The notes under the pieces were generated by a model that saw nothing but the letters and a program-made list of their open reading frames with translations, searched no databases and was not told the origin of the DNA. Shown piece after piece: positions 23,877 through 30,931 of a stretch of DNA of 34,311 bases (its first letter is position 1; every line of letters begins with the position of its first letter). The stretch comes from Deltaproteobacteria bacterium (GTDB taxonomy: Bacteria > Desulfobacterota > Binatia > UBA9968): contig JACQUW010000146.1 in the NCBI GenBank assembly GCA_016210115.1, forward strand, positions 1-34,311, given 5' to 3'. The translations under genes and the position numbers were made by a program.

Positions 23877-24740
23877 ATGCCACAAAAGAGCGCGCGCTTG
23901 CGAGAGCTGATCTCCGCCGGTGGAATCTTTTTGCAGCCGTGGGTTGGATGCGCTCTGCACGCGAAGCTCGCAGAGTCTCTGGGGTTCAAGGCCGTGGGAA
24001 TTTCCGGGTCAAACGTTTCCGGCCATATTCTGGGCATACCCGATGTGGGCTTGATTACTCTAACGGAGTTGGCTCAGAACACGCAGCGGATATGCGGCGC
24101 AGTGGATATCCCTGTGATGGTCGACTGTGATACCGGCTTTGGCAACGCGATTAACGTCCGGAGAACGGTGTCGGCTGTGATCAAAGCGGGCGCAGCAGGG
24201 CTATTCATTGAGGACCAGGTCGCTCCGAAGCGCTGTGGCTTTGTTAAGGGCAAGGAGATCCTGCCTCTGGACGAGGCGCTCGGGAAGTACAGAGCGGCGC
24301 TTGATGCGCGGGACGAGTTAGACGGCGATTTTGTTATCATGGCCCGGACGGATGCCCGCGGCGCCGCCGGCGGAAGCCTCGAAGAGTGCATAGCGCGTCT
24401 TAGAGCCTATAAACAGGCGGGTGTAGATATGGTTTACGCCGAGGCTCTTCAGTCGATGGACGAGCTGCGAACGGTTCGGGCCGCGGTGGAAGGTCCGTTT
24501 TTCGTCACCACGAAAGCCATCCAACCTGCGCCCACTCTCGAGCAGTTGCGGGAAGCCGGCGTCTGTATGGCCGCTCCGCATCCGGCAAGAGCCGGCAATA
24601 TGGCTGTCTGGGATCTCCTGCAAATTGCGAAGACAAAGGGTCGCAGCGCCGCGGTTGCTTACGCGGCAATGTCCAAGAACCATTCACTCGCAGGTGCCGG
24701 TATTTCTACTTTGTTCGGCCGCCCGAAGCTACGGGAATGA
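23877..24740 (+). CDS. Isocitrate lyase/PEP mutase superfamily C-C lyase (dimethylmalate- or methylisocitrate-lyase-like)
   Basis: 287-residue TIM-barrel lyase, normal for the PrpB/dimethylmalate-lyase group. It keeps the complete active site: VDCDTGFGN (Asp83, Asp85), EDQ (Glu112-Asp113), the catalytic loop PKRCGF with Cys120, ARTDAR (147-150) and the late GNMAVWDLL. Enzymes of this group cleave a C-C bond of a 2-hydroxy acid to give pyruvate, or succinate plus glyoxylate-like products. The opening VGCALHAKLAESLGF matches the usual first strand and helix. Start ATG 23877 follows AGGAG at about eleven bases. It lies 19 bases after its degenerate paralogue, suggesting one transcript and perhaps one complex. 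The opposite strand carries LeuCD-like hydro-lyase genes, which points to a 2,3-dimethylmalate-like pathway. The exact substrate is open. Confidence 0.86.
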   Translation: MPQKSARLRELISAGGIFLQPWVGCALHAKLAESLGFKAVGISGSNVSGHILGIPDVGLITLTELAQNTQRICGAVDIPVMVDCDTGFGNAINVRRTVSAVIKAGAAGLFIEDQVAPKRCGFVKGKEILPLDEALGKYRAALDARDELDGDFVIMARTDARGAAGGSLEECIARLRAYKQAGVDMVYAEALQSMDELRTVRAAVEGPFFVTTKAIQPAPTLEQLREAGVCMAAPHPARAGNMAVWDLLQIAKTKGRSAAVAYAAMSKNHSLAGAGISTLFGRPKLRE

Positions 24741-24839
24741 GAAGTGAGATTACAAGAAATAATTTCTTCCGTCGCCCGGAGAGACCCAGATTTTGTATTT
24801 GCGGTGAAATCGAACCGACGAAAGGGTGGAGTGTCAATT

Positions 24840-25853
24840 ATGCGGGGTTTAAAGCTCGTTTTCTTTTGCCTGCTGTGGGCTGTGATCATCTCATCCGCCG
24901 GCGCATCCTTCGGACAAAGCGTGCCTTCGGATCCCGCTTCGATTGAAGCTGCCAAGCGAGACGGCGAAGCGGTCTGGTACACTATGGAGTCCGTGCACAT
25001 CGTGGAAGCGCTGCGGAAAAAATTCGAAGAGACATTCCCGTTCGTGAAAATAAGAATGTTCAGGATACGAAGCGCGGATATCTGGAACCGCATTGCCGCT
25101 GAGTCCACGACGGGGCGCTACGTCTTTGATGTGGCCACGACGAATGCTTCGACGGCTTACGCCATGAAGAAACGGGGCTTTACGAAGGCGTATTTTCCCA
25201 GCGAGGGTAAACTCCTGGCGCCGGCTTTTCGCGATTCCGAAGGACATTGGTACGCCCCCACGTTCGAAGGGTACGGGATAGGGTACAATACGCGCCTCGT
25301 TAAGACGCCACCGAAAACATACGATGAGCTCCTTGCTCCTACGTGGAGGGGAAAGATAGCGCTTGATACGCAGGATTACGATTGGCTTGGGTTCCAGTTC
25401 AAGCTTCGCGGCGAGAAGGAGGGGCTGGCGTTCATGCGAGAGCTCTCCAAGAATGTGGTCATGAGGAAGGGCCATTCGCTGGGGGTGCAAATGGTTGCGG
25501 CGGGCGAGTTTTCGGCGTTTATCAACGGCCTCGGTTCCGAATTCTTCAGGCTAAAAAACGAGGGGGCGCCGGTTGATCTTGTTTTCACAACGCCGCTTTA
25601 TCTCGGCCCCAGAGCCACTTCGTTATCCGCGAAGAGCCCGCACGAAGGAGCGGCCCGTTTATTTTTAGAATGGCTATTTTCTAAGGAAGCGGCCAGGTTC
25701 ATTACTCAGATAGGACGTTCCTCTACCCGCGGAGATGTCGAGCGTTTCCCGGCAGCGCTTTCAAAGATCTCCAATTTCTTTGCGCATGATGCAGCCTATT
25801 ACGAAAGTAGAACCCATTACGCTAAGTTGTTTAACGAGGTTTTCATGCGCTAA
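24840..25853 (+). CDS. Periplasmic substrate-binding protein (iron/polyamine type), third copy
   Basis: 337 residues. The ATG at 24840 begins a proper signal peptide (KLVFFCLLWAVIISSAGASFG), with GGTGGAG nearby. A GTG at 24744 in the same frame would add a charged, non-signal extension and is rejected. Family marks parallel the proteins at 4799 and 9549: GEAVWYTMESVHIVEALRKK, RIAAESTTGRYVFDVATT, TYDELLAPTWRGKIALD, YDWLGFQFKLRGEKEG, HSLGVQMVAAGE, SKEAARF. No membrane or ATP-binding transporter gene is close. It follows the two lyase-superfamily genes on the same strand and could deliver the organic acid they act on; the ligand itself is unknown. Confidence 0.83.
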   Translation: MRGLKLVFFCLLWAVIISSAGASFGQSVPSDPASIEAAKRDGEAVWYTMESVHIVEALRKKFEETFPFVKIRMFRIRSADIWNRIAAESTTGRYVFDVATTNASTAYAMKKRGFTKAYFPSEGKLLAPAFRDSEGHWYAPTFEGYGIGYNTRLVKTPPKTYDELLAPTWRGKIALDTQDYDWLGFQFKLRGEKEGLAFMRELSKNVVMRKGHSLGVQMVAAGEFSAFINGLGSEFFRLKNEGAPVDLVFTTPLYLGPRATSLSAKSPHEGAARLFLEWLFSKEAARFITQIGRSSTRGDVERFPAALSKISNFFAHDAAYYESRTHYAKLFNEVFMR

Positions 25854-25894
25854 GCGCGAAGACGGCTCGAAAAACTAGTGACGGCGGGGCCGCT

Positions 25895-25921
25895 CGGGAC
25901 AGGCCTGCCCGTTATGTTTTT
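25895..25921. terminator. Possible terminator between convergent operons
   Basis: CGGG...CCCG arms (25895-25911) with a palindromic CAGGCCTG centre are followed on the plus strand by TTATGTTTTT. It lies just after the binding-protein gene and at the end of the facing LeuD-like gene. The stem is imperfect. Confidence 0.35.
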
Positions 25922-26507
25922 ACCGGCTGGTTTTCTCGGCCATGAGGGCATGAATACCGCCCGCATTCAGAATCTCCAGCATAAATTCGGGAAACGGAGT
26001 GAAATGTAGTTCGGCTCCGTTGTCGAGATTCCGAACCGTCCCTGTCTCCAAGTTTACCTCCAACAGGTGCCCTGCCTGGACCATCTTTGTTATTCCTTTA
26101 CATTCCATAACAGGAAGCCCGAGATCGATCGAATTCCGTTGAAAATTGACCGACGCTGATTCGCAGAGCACGGCCGCAATGCCTGCGCTTTTTAGCGCCA
26201 CTGGGGCCAGGGCATGGAGGTGCGGATCTCCGGGAAGGCCGTCTAGACAGGCAGCGCTGCAGCCGGTGTTTGTGCCGGCTACGATAAAATCCCCTTTTCG
26301 GACTCCACAGGGAAATTCAGGATTCAGTCCGGCAAGACAGCGCTTCGCCAATTCCTCTTCCGCCGGGAGCACACCTTCCTCCGCCCGCTCGCGGAGATCA
26401 TGAAGGTTGCATATATCCCAATCGGCATCCACGTTGTCCCCGAAAACCCATGCGGTTCCTTGAAGCCGCCTTTTTAAACTCGGTGAATGTATTCCGTCTT
26501 TTTTCAT
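25920..26507 (-). CDS. LeuD-like hydro-lyase small subunit, second copy
   Basis: Swivel-domain subunit of the aconitase superfamily, usually pairing with a LeuC-like large subunit. It is 195 residues from ATG 26507, chosen because it follows the stop of the preceding paralogue by 13 bases; the open frame reaches 26585 inside that gene. The GTAWVFGDNVDADWD opening matches the first strand of the fold. AGIAAVLCESASVNFQRNSIDLGLPV and GAELHFTPFPEF match the sister protein. The glycine loop reads GTNTGCSAACLDGLPGDPHLHAL where LeuD has a Gly-x-Asn-x-Gly-x-Gly-Ser-Ser-Arg type loop, so the substrate-binding Ser/Arg pair is not obvious. Together with 26521 and 27098 it forms a minus-strand operon. 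Two small subunits with one large subunit suggest alternative partners or a hetero-complex. Confidence 0.8.
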   Translation of the reverse strand: MKKDGIHSPSLKRRLQGTAWVFGDNVDADWDICNLHDLRERAEEGVLPAEEELAKRCLAGLNPEFPCGVRKGDFIVAGTNTGCSAACLDGLPGDPHLHALAPVALKSAGIAAVLCESASVNFQRNSIDLGLPVMECKGITKMVQAGHLLEVNLETGTVRNLDNGAELHFTPFPEFMLEILNAGGIHALMAEKTSR

Positions 26508-26520
26508 CTGCGAAAATTTA

Positions 26521-27069
26521 CTATGTTTCAGGAGAGCGGAGGCGCCCCGCTTTGAGCTGCCTCTCAAGATAGGGATAGACTCCACCGGCTTTAAGGATAC
26601 GCATTATGAAATCCGGGAACGGCGTAAAATGCAGCTCGGCTCCGCTTGTGAGGTTCTTCAGAGTGCCTTTTCCAAGCTGCACCTCGAGTTCGTCCCCCTG
26701 GCGCACGCCCGCTGTTATCCCGTTTATCTCCACGACAGGCAGACCATGGTCGATGGAATTTCTGACAAAATTTCCATTGCTGCTCTCGCACAGGACCGCC
26801 GCCACGCCTGCGCCCCTAATGGCCATACTCGCCTGGTCATGGTCGTGGCCGTAACCCATGTTTTCGCCTGCCACCAGGAAGTCTCCCCTTTGGACCTTTT
26901 TAGGAAACTCCGGATCGACGTTGACCATGCAGTGCTTGCCCAGTTCCTCATACGTTCTGGGAATCCCTTTCTGCTGCAGATTCTTGCTCACGTCATAACC
27001 GAGGATTTCCCAGTCCACATCGAGGATCCCATCAAAAACCCATGCCTTTCCACGCATGATTTCTTCCAT
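26521..27069 (-). CDS. LeuD-like hydro-lyase small subunit, first copy
   Basis: 182-residue swivel subunit of an aconitase-family hydro-lyase, near the size of the archaeal or short LeuD/DmdB type. The start is GKAWVFDGILDVDWEI, then NVDPEFPKKVQRGDFLVAGENMG, the AGVAAVLCESSNGNFVRNS strand-helix, and SGAELHFTPFPDF near the end. The substrate loop reads MGYGHDHDQAS; it lacks the usual Gly-Ser-Ser-Arg residues, so the substrate may not be isopropylmalate. GGAGG stands nine bases ahead of the ATG. It is 28 bases after the LeuC-like gene and 13 before its paralogue, so the three genes are one transcript. With a C-C lyase gene facing it, DmdB-like action on a methylated malate is possible. Confidence 0.82.
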   Translation of the reverse strand: MEEIMRGKAWVFDGILDVDWEILGYDVSKNLQQKGIPRTYEELGKHCMVNVDPEFPKKVQRGDFLVAGENMGYGHDHDQASMAIRGAGVAAVLCESSNGNFVRNSIDHGLPVVEINGITAGVRQGDELEVQLGKGTLKNLTSGAELHFTPFPDFIMRILKAGGVYPYLERQLKAGRLRSPET

Positions 27070-27097
27070 TGCGTTTTTCCTCCAGTCGGTTGCCTGG

Positions 27098-28360
27098 CTA
27101 CAAATATTTTCTCGGATCCACGATCATCCCCTCGACAGCGGATGCCGCCACGAGGGCGGGGTTTCCCAGGTAAATGTCCGCCTCTTTACTTCCCATTCGA
27201 CCCGGATAATTACAGGTGCCGGTAGATACGCACACATCGCCTGCTGCCAATGGTGTGTTCGCTCCGTAGCACATCCCGCAGGCCGGAGACGGCAGCACGC
27301 ACCCCGCCTCCAGGAAGATCTCCGCCAGCCCGTCTTTCATGGATTGTTTATAAACATCAACCGATCCGTGGGTGATGTTCAGAATTACCTGCGGGTGAAG
27401 TTTTTTCCCGGCGAGGATCCGGGCCGCCAGCCTCATGTCTTCGATGCGGCCGTCGGCGCAGGAGCCGATAAACCCCCGGTTAATTTTCACGCCCTCAAAT
27501 TCCGTGACGGGCTTTACGATGTACCTGTGGGGCGGTGGAACGATCTGAGGCACGAGGTTCGAAACGTCAAACGAGTAGGCCTTTGCATATCTTGCATCAG
27601 GGTCGCTAACCAGCGGATCAAAAGATTCCGTCGTCCGAGCCCGCACATAATCGAGGCTCTTTTCATCCGGATTAATAATTGCGGTCCAGGCGCCTGTAAA
27701 AAGTGCCAGCGAGCATAGGGTAAAGCGGCCATCCATTTCCATTTCATCAACGACAGGGCCGGTCCACTCCATGACCATACCCACTGCGGCCGAGGGCCCA
27801 ATCCGGCCCAGGATGAACTCAAAAACGTCTCTGGCGGTGATATCCTTGGGCATCTTGCCCGTCAACGTAATCTGGACCGACTCAGGAACTTTGACCCATG
27901 TTTTCCCGGTCATCAAATAGGCTCCGGAGCCGTAAGACAGAGTTATGGCAAAGGCGGCTAAGGCCCCGAGGGTGCTCGTGTGCCCGTTTACTTTCTGAAA
28001 AAAGCATTCGCCTGGCAGAGCCCACGCGTGCTCTCCGGCCACGACATGCTCGATTCCTTGACGCCCCAGCTCATAGATATTCTCGTCAGGAATAGCCTGT
28101 TCTTTTGCCCACTCACGAAAAACCTTCCGCATTTCCCCGGCCTTGTGAGAGGCCGTTGAGCCGGTATGTCCATCGACAATATTGATGAGCTTTGGATTGA
28201 AGACCTTCGTCCCCCATTTCTTCATCTCATCGATTCCCCGCCCAAGGGTAGCGCTGACAGTTACGGGACATCTGCTGGTAACCTCAATGTAATCGCCGGG
28301 CGAGACTTCCTTTTTCCCCGAGGCCCTGGCCAGGATCTTTTCCGTAATTGTCTTGCCCAT
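27098..28360 (-). CDS. LeuC-like hydro-lyase large subunit (aconitase superfamily, [4Fe-4S])
   Basis: 420-residue iron-sulfur subunit of the isopropylmalate/homoaconitate/dimethylmalate dehydratase group. Cluster ligands are Cys301 in GSCADGRIEDM and Cys361/Cys364 in SPACGMCYG. Other marks are MGKTITEKILARASG at the start, HTGSTASHKAGEM, EHVVAGEHAWALPGECF, and the ending SxTGTCNYPGRMGSKEADIYLGNPALVAASAVEG. The ATG at 28360, after GGGGGAAG, is chosen over an upstream frame extension to 28405. Length is normal for the short LeuC (HacA/DmdA) type rather than the 460-470-residue bacterial LeuC. First gene of the operon with two LeuD-like subunits. The reaction is reversible hydration of an unsaturated dicarboxylate; the substrate is inferred only from the lyase neighbours. 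Confidence 0.87.
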   Translation of the reverse strand: MGKTITEKILARASGKKEVSPGDYIEVTSRCPVTVSATLGRGIDEMKKWGTKVFNPKLINIVDGHTGSTASHKAGEMRKVFREWAKEQAIPDENIYELGRQGIEHVVAGEHAWALPGECFFQKVNGHTSTLGALAAFAITLSYGSGAYLMTGKTWVKVPESVQITLTGKMPKDITARDVFEFILGRIGPSAAVGMVMEWTGPVVDEMEMDGRFTLCSLALFTGAWTAIINPDEKSLDYVRARTTESFDPLVSDPDARYAKAYSFDVSNLVPQIVPPPHRYIVKPVTEFEGVKINRGFIGSCADGRIEDMRLAARILAGKKLHPQVILNITHGSVDVYKQSMKDGLAEIFLEAGCVLPSPACGMCYGANTPLAAGDVCVSTGTCNYPGRMGSKEADIYLGNPALVAASAVEGMIVDPRKYL

Positions 28361-28446
28361 GTCTTCCCCCTTTTTGTGCGACGTACCTGGACTTGCCTCT
28401 ATCAAGAAATGACTGAAGGGTCACTGGTTCGTTACCTTTTTGCCAT

Positions 28447-28881
28447 TTGACGCTACGAGGTCCAAAACCCAAACCTCCGGAATATCCTAAAGAACTCAAT
28501 AGCTTAGGCGACCATATCAGAAACCGGAGATTGGAGCTAGGACTTTTTCAGAGCCAGGGTGCAGCGAAAATCAGGGTTGATGCGAGCACCATCTGGAGGT
28601 GGGAGCGCAACGAAACCCAGGCGCGGTGCCGGCGCATACCCCGGGTCATTCAATTTTTGGGCTATAATCCCTTGCACGTTCCCGAAACCTTCCCCGAGAG
28701 GCTTGTCTTGGCCCGGCAGCTTCTCGGACTTACCCAGAGGGCTATGGCCAAGCGGCTGGGAGTGGACCCGACCACCCTTGGGTTTTGGGAGAGGGGGGAG
28801 AGGCGGCCATCAAAGAACGTCCTACGCGTTGTCGATCTGCGCCCTTTGGGCTTTTGGATTGGTAAGATTGATGCCGAATGA
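28447..28881 (+). CDS. Tandem helix-turn-helix (XRE-like) regulator
   Basis: 144-residue DNA-binding protein with two HTH units in a row. Unit 1 (about 18-65) is LGDHIRNRRLELGLFQSQGAAKIRV, then STIWRWERNE. Unit 2 (about 85-125) is FPERLVLARQLLGLTQRAMA, then KRLGVDPTTLGFWERGER. Between them is RVIQFLGYNP, the linker word common in this architecture. The start is uncertain: TTG 28447 is the longest, and no ATG precedes the first HTH. Divergent from the LeuC-like operon, with only 86 bases between the two start codons, so it may control that operon or itself. Operator and signal are unknown. Confidence 0.75.
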   Translation: MTLRGPKPKPPEYPKELNSLGDHIRNRRLELGLFQSQGAAKIRVDASTIWRWERNETQARCRRIPRVIQFLGYNPLHVPETFPERLVLARQLLGLTQRAMAKRLGVDPTTLGFWERGERRPSKNVLRVVDLRPLGFWIGKIDAE

Positions 28882-29241
28882 GCCCGAGGTGCTGTGACAC
28901 TTCAAGCGGTGGCCCTTCAGCGAGTGCGACGCGGCTTCTTTGGGGCTGAGAACCCTCGATCAACAACTTGGAGGCCAACAGGACCTCGTGCGGGACAATC
29001 TACAGGGCCTCTCTCACTGAACTGCTGCAACCTGGATAAGGGATGCTGGGCGACTGAAAACAGGTACGCTGGATATCTGTAACGCTTAGTGCGGAGTTCG
29101 AATTGAGTGAGAGACTCGCCGTTTCAACAATCGTTTTCAAAGGCTGATAAAGCTCGATGAGTACGTGTCATAAAAATAATACTTGACAGGAAAATTATAG
29201 GATGTCCCCAAGGGCGCCCTTCATTTGGGTACAGGCCCCGA
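28882..29241. other. Intergenic region, AT-richer 3' part
   Basis: About 360 bases without a supported gene. A palindrome AAGGGCGCCCTT is at 29210-29221, inside a longer imperfect stem just behind the propeller gene on the minus strand, possibly its terminator. The 62-codon frame at 28894-29082 has no ribosome-binding site and no domain marks. Confidence 0.45.
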
Positions 29242-30249
29242 CTATCTAACCTTACCCACTTCGAGAATCCAAATCGTTGAGTTCTCAAACGGAAACCCGC
29301 CCCGACGAGGCGGTTTTGTCGTCGGAATTACTGAAAATGCGATTTTTCTCTGATCGGGACTCCACGCTGGCTTTTCTCCGCCTACCTGATAGCCGCGCTT
29401 GCCCATATCGGTGAGGCGTCGTATACCCTTGCCGTCACTGTTCATTAGCCACAGTTCAGGGTTTTGGGAGCGATTACTTACAAAGGCGATCTCTTTTCCA
29501 CTGGGAGAGTAGGCAGGCCATCTATCTTGAAATGAGCCGCCGGTTAAGCGCTGGTATTTGCGGAGACGTAAATAAAACTTATAAAGACGGCTTATTTTGG
29601 GCACATAGCCGCTGTCAGGTATCCGAGAGCTCTTGTCCCAACCCACATAAACGATTTCTCTGCCATTTGGTGACCAGTCCGGCCCCTCGGTGCCCTCCGT
29701 CTCCTCGCCACGGCCAAGATCATCTAGAGGTTCTACTTTGCCAGTATCTACATCTGCGACATACAAGTCCGAATCATAACTAAGATCAGCAAAGACCACC
29801 TTCTTGTTGTCGGGACTCCAAGAGGGGCTGAATGCGCCAAACTCGTACTCTCTTAAATGATTTTGTTTGATGGATTTAGTAAAAAGGGTTAGCCCGTCGT
29901 GTTTACCAACGGCGACAAAAGATAGCAGATTTAGTTTTTGCAAAAAGGTGGGATAGAAGACATACTGCATCAGAATTGTCCTAACATTCTTTGTTTGAAG
30001 ATCGACCACGAATACAGCGCCTCTCGTTGTTCCCTTCAGTTCCTGTCCTGCCACGAACCCAAGTTGCTGAGTCGTAATCCAGAAAGGACTATGAGGATTC
30101 GGAGTCTCTTTTGTGGGACGGATTGCTTCATAGACGGAGAAGTCGCGTGTTTTTTGTTCGGCGGCGTAGCCGACAGAAACAGTTCCCGAAAGCGCAAACG
30201 TGTAGCCGATTAAAAGAAGAAAGCCAGTATACATTGTTTTGCTCACCAT
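29242..30249 (-). CDS. TolB-like beta-propeller protein, exported
   Basis: 335 residues. A signal peptide (YTGFLLLIGYTFALSGTVSVGYA) puts the protein in the periplasm. The body has repeated propeller words of the PD40/TolB type: FSPSWSPDNKKVVFADL, GPDWSPNGREIVYVGWD, RWPAYSPSGKEIAFVSNRS followed by LWLMNSDGKGIRRLTD, and KPAWSPDQRKIAFS. This is four clear repeats, with more degenerate blades before them. TolB-N is absent, so this is not TolB itself. Its ATG follows the stop of the toxin-like gene as TGA-G-ATG, implying a coupled pair. In polymorphic toxin loci the gene behind the toxin is usually the immunity gene; that possibility is inferred and untested. The base composition is visibly more AT-rich than the neighbouring metabolic genes. 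Confidence 0.78.
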   Translation of the reverse strand: MVSKTMYTGFLLLIGYTFALSGTVSVGYAAEQKTRDFSVYEAIRPTKETPNPHSPFWITTQQLGFVAGQELKGTTRGAVFVVDLQTKNVRTILMQYVFYPTFLQKLNLLSFVAVGKHDGLTLFTKSIKQNHLREYEFGAFSPSWSPDNKKVVFADLSYDSDLYVADVDTGKVEPLDDLGRGEETEGTEGPDWSPNGREIVYVGWDKSSRIPDSGYVPKISRLYKFYLRLRKYQRLTGGSFQDRWPAYSPSGKEIAFVSNRSQNPELWLMNSDGKGIRRLTDMGKRGYQVGGEKPAWSPDQRKIAFSVIPTTKPPRRGGFPFENSTIWILEVGKVR

Positions 30250-30250
30250 C

Positions 30251-30913
30251 TCATTGCACCGGGGGATGCAAAATGTAGATTTGGCGAATTCCTAAGTCTT
30301 TAGAACCAAAGACGTCTATTCTAAGATCTGCAACCCCAGGATGCCCTTTTAATTGCAAGGAAAAACGCCGATGTCCAGGAGTACATGCTCCACATGTGTC
30401 GTCAACTCGACCCACTAGTCCAGGTTCTCCCCCTCGTGGTTCGATCAAAATTCTTGTACCCATACGAAGAGAGGGTTCCCTACATGTCAAACATTGCTTC
30501 GCCACGGCCACAGTTGTAGGATTCTGCCAAGTTCCCTCTCCTTCTGTGGGCTCCCTCCCTGAAAAGGTTGGTTGGCCCGTAGGTTCATACTGTGTCACGC
30601 GCGCATCCAGAGGACCTTCTATGGTGTAACCCTGTGGCAGATTTACCTGAGCACATGTTGAGCATTCATTCCACCCTAGCTGGCCCTGTCCATTGGTAGA
30701 GTAACTTGGCGATTGTATCAATTCCGAAATACCATATAAAAGACCCGCAGTCACACCTCCGGTCACCGCCCCCAGGCCGAAATTCTTCCAGAAATTTCCA
30801 CCATAGAAGCCGGTCTGAATAGCTCCCGATACTGCTCCTACAATTGTGTCCTTGCGGTGAGCCTGCGTTAAACTTTGATGTTTCCCCAAGCCCGCAGCGA
30901 AACGGAATGCCAT
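30251..30913 (-). CDS. Toxin-like protein: glycine-rich pre-toxin segment plus 3D/RlpA-like domain
   Basis: 220 residues. The N-terminal half (about 20-65) is a glycine/alanine-rich stretch (VGAVSGAIQTGF, GLGAVTGGVTAGLLYGI) like the segment before the C-terminal toxin of RHS/polymorphic proteins. The C-terminal half has the order of a 3D (Asp-Asp-Asp)/double-psi barrel: VTQY 106-109, TFSG 116-119, MGTRILIE 151-158, VDDT with Asp171/172, and LRIDVF with Asp200. That fold is found in lytic transglycosylases and RlpA. Three CxxC pairs (84/87, 141/144, 174/177) may bind metal or form disulphides. It starts 18 bases from the end of the IS66 transposase gene; no RHS core is present, so it may be a C-terminal fragment cut by the element. 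Function is inferred from fold words only. Confidence 0.6.
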   Translation of the reverse strand: MAFRFAAGLGKHQSLTQAHRKDTIVGAVSGAIQTGFYGGNFWKNFGLGAVTGGVTAGLLYGISELIQSPSYSTNGQGQLGWNECSTCAQVNLPQGYTIEGPLDARVTQYEPTGQPTFSGREPTEGEGTWQNPTTVAVAKQCLTCREPSLRMGTRILIEPRGGEPGLVGRVDDTCGACTPGHRRFSLQLKGHPGVADLRIDVFGSKDLGIRQIYILHPPVQ

Positions 30914-30931
30914 GGGGGGTCGAAGGTTAAA

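Noticed and set aside
28894..29082. 62-codon plus-strand frame after the HTH gene
   Set aside because: No start signals and low-complexity composition; not protein-like.
29183..29200. TTGACA followed by TATAGG
   Set aside because: Only seven bases lie between the boxes, and no gene follows on that strand.
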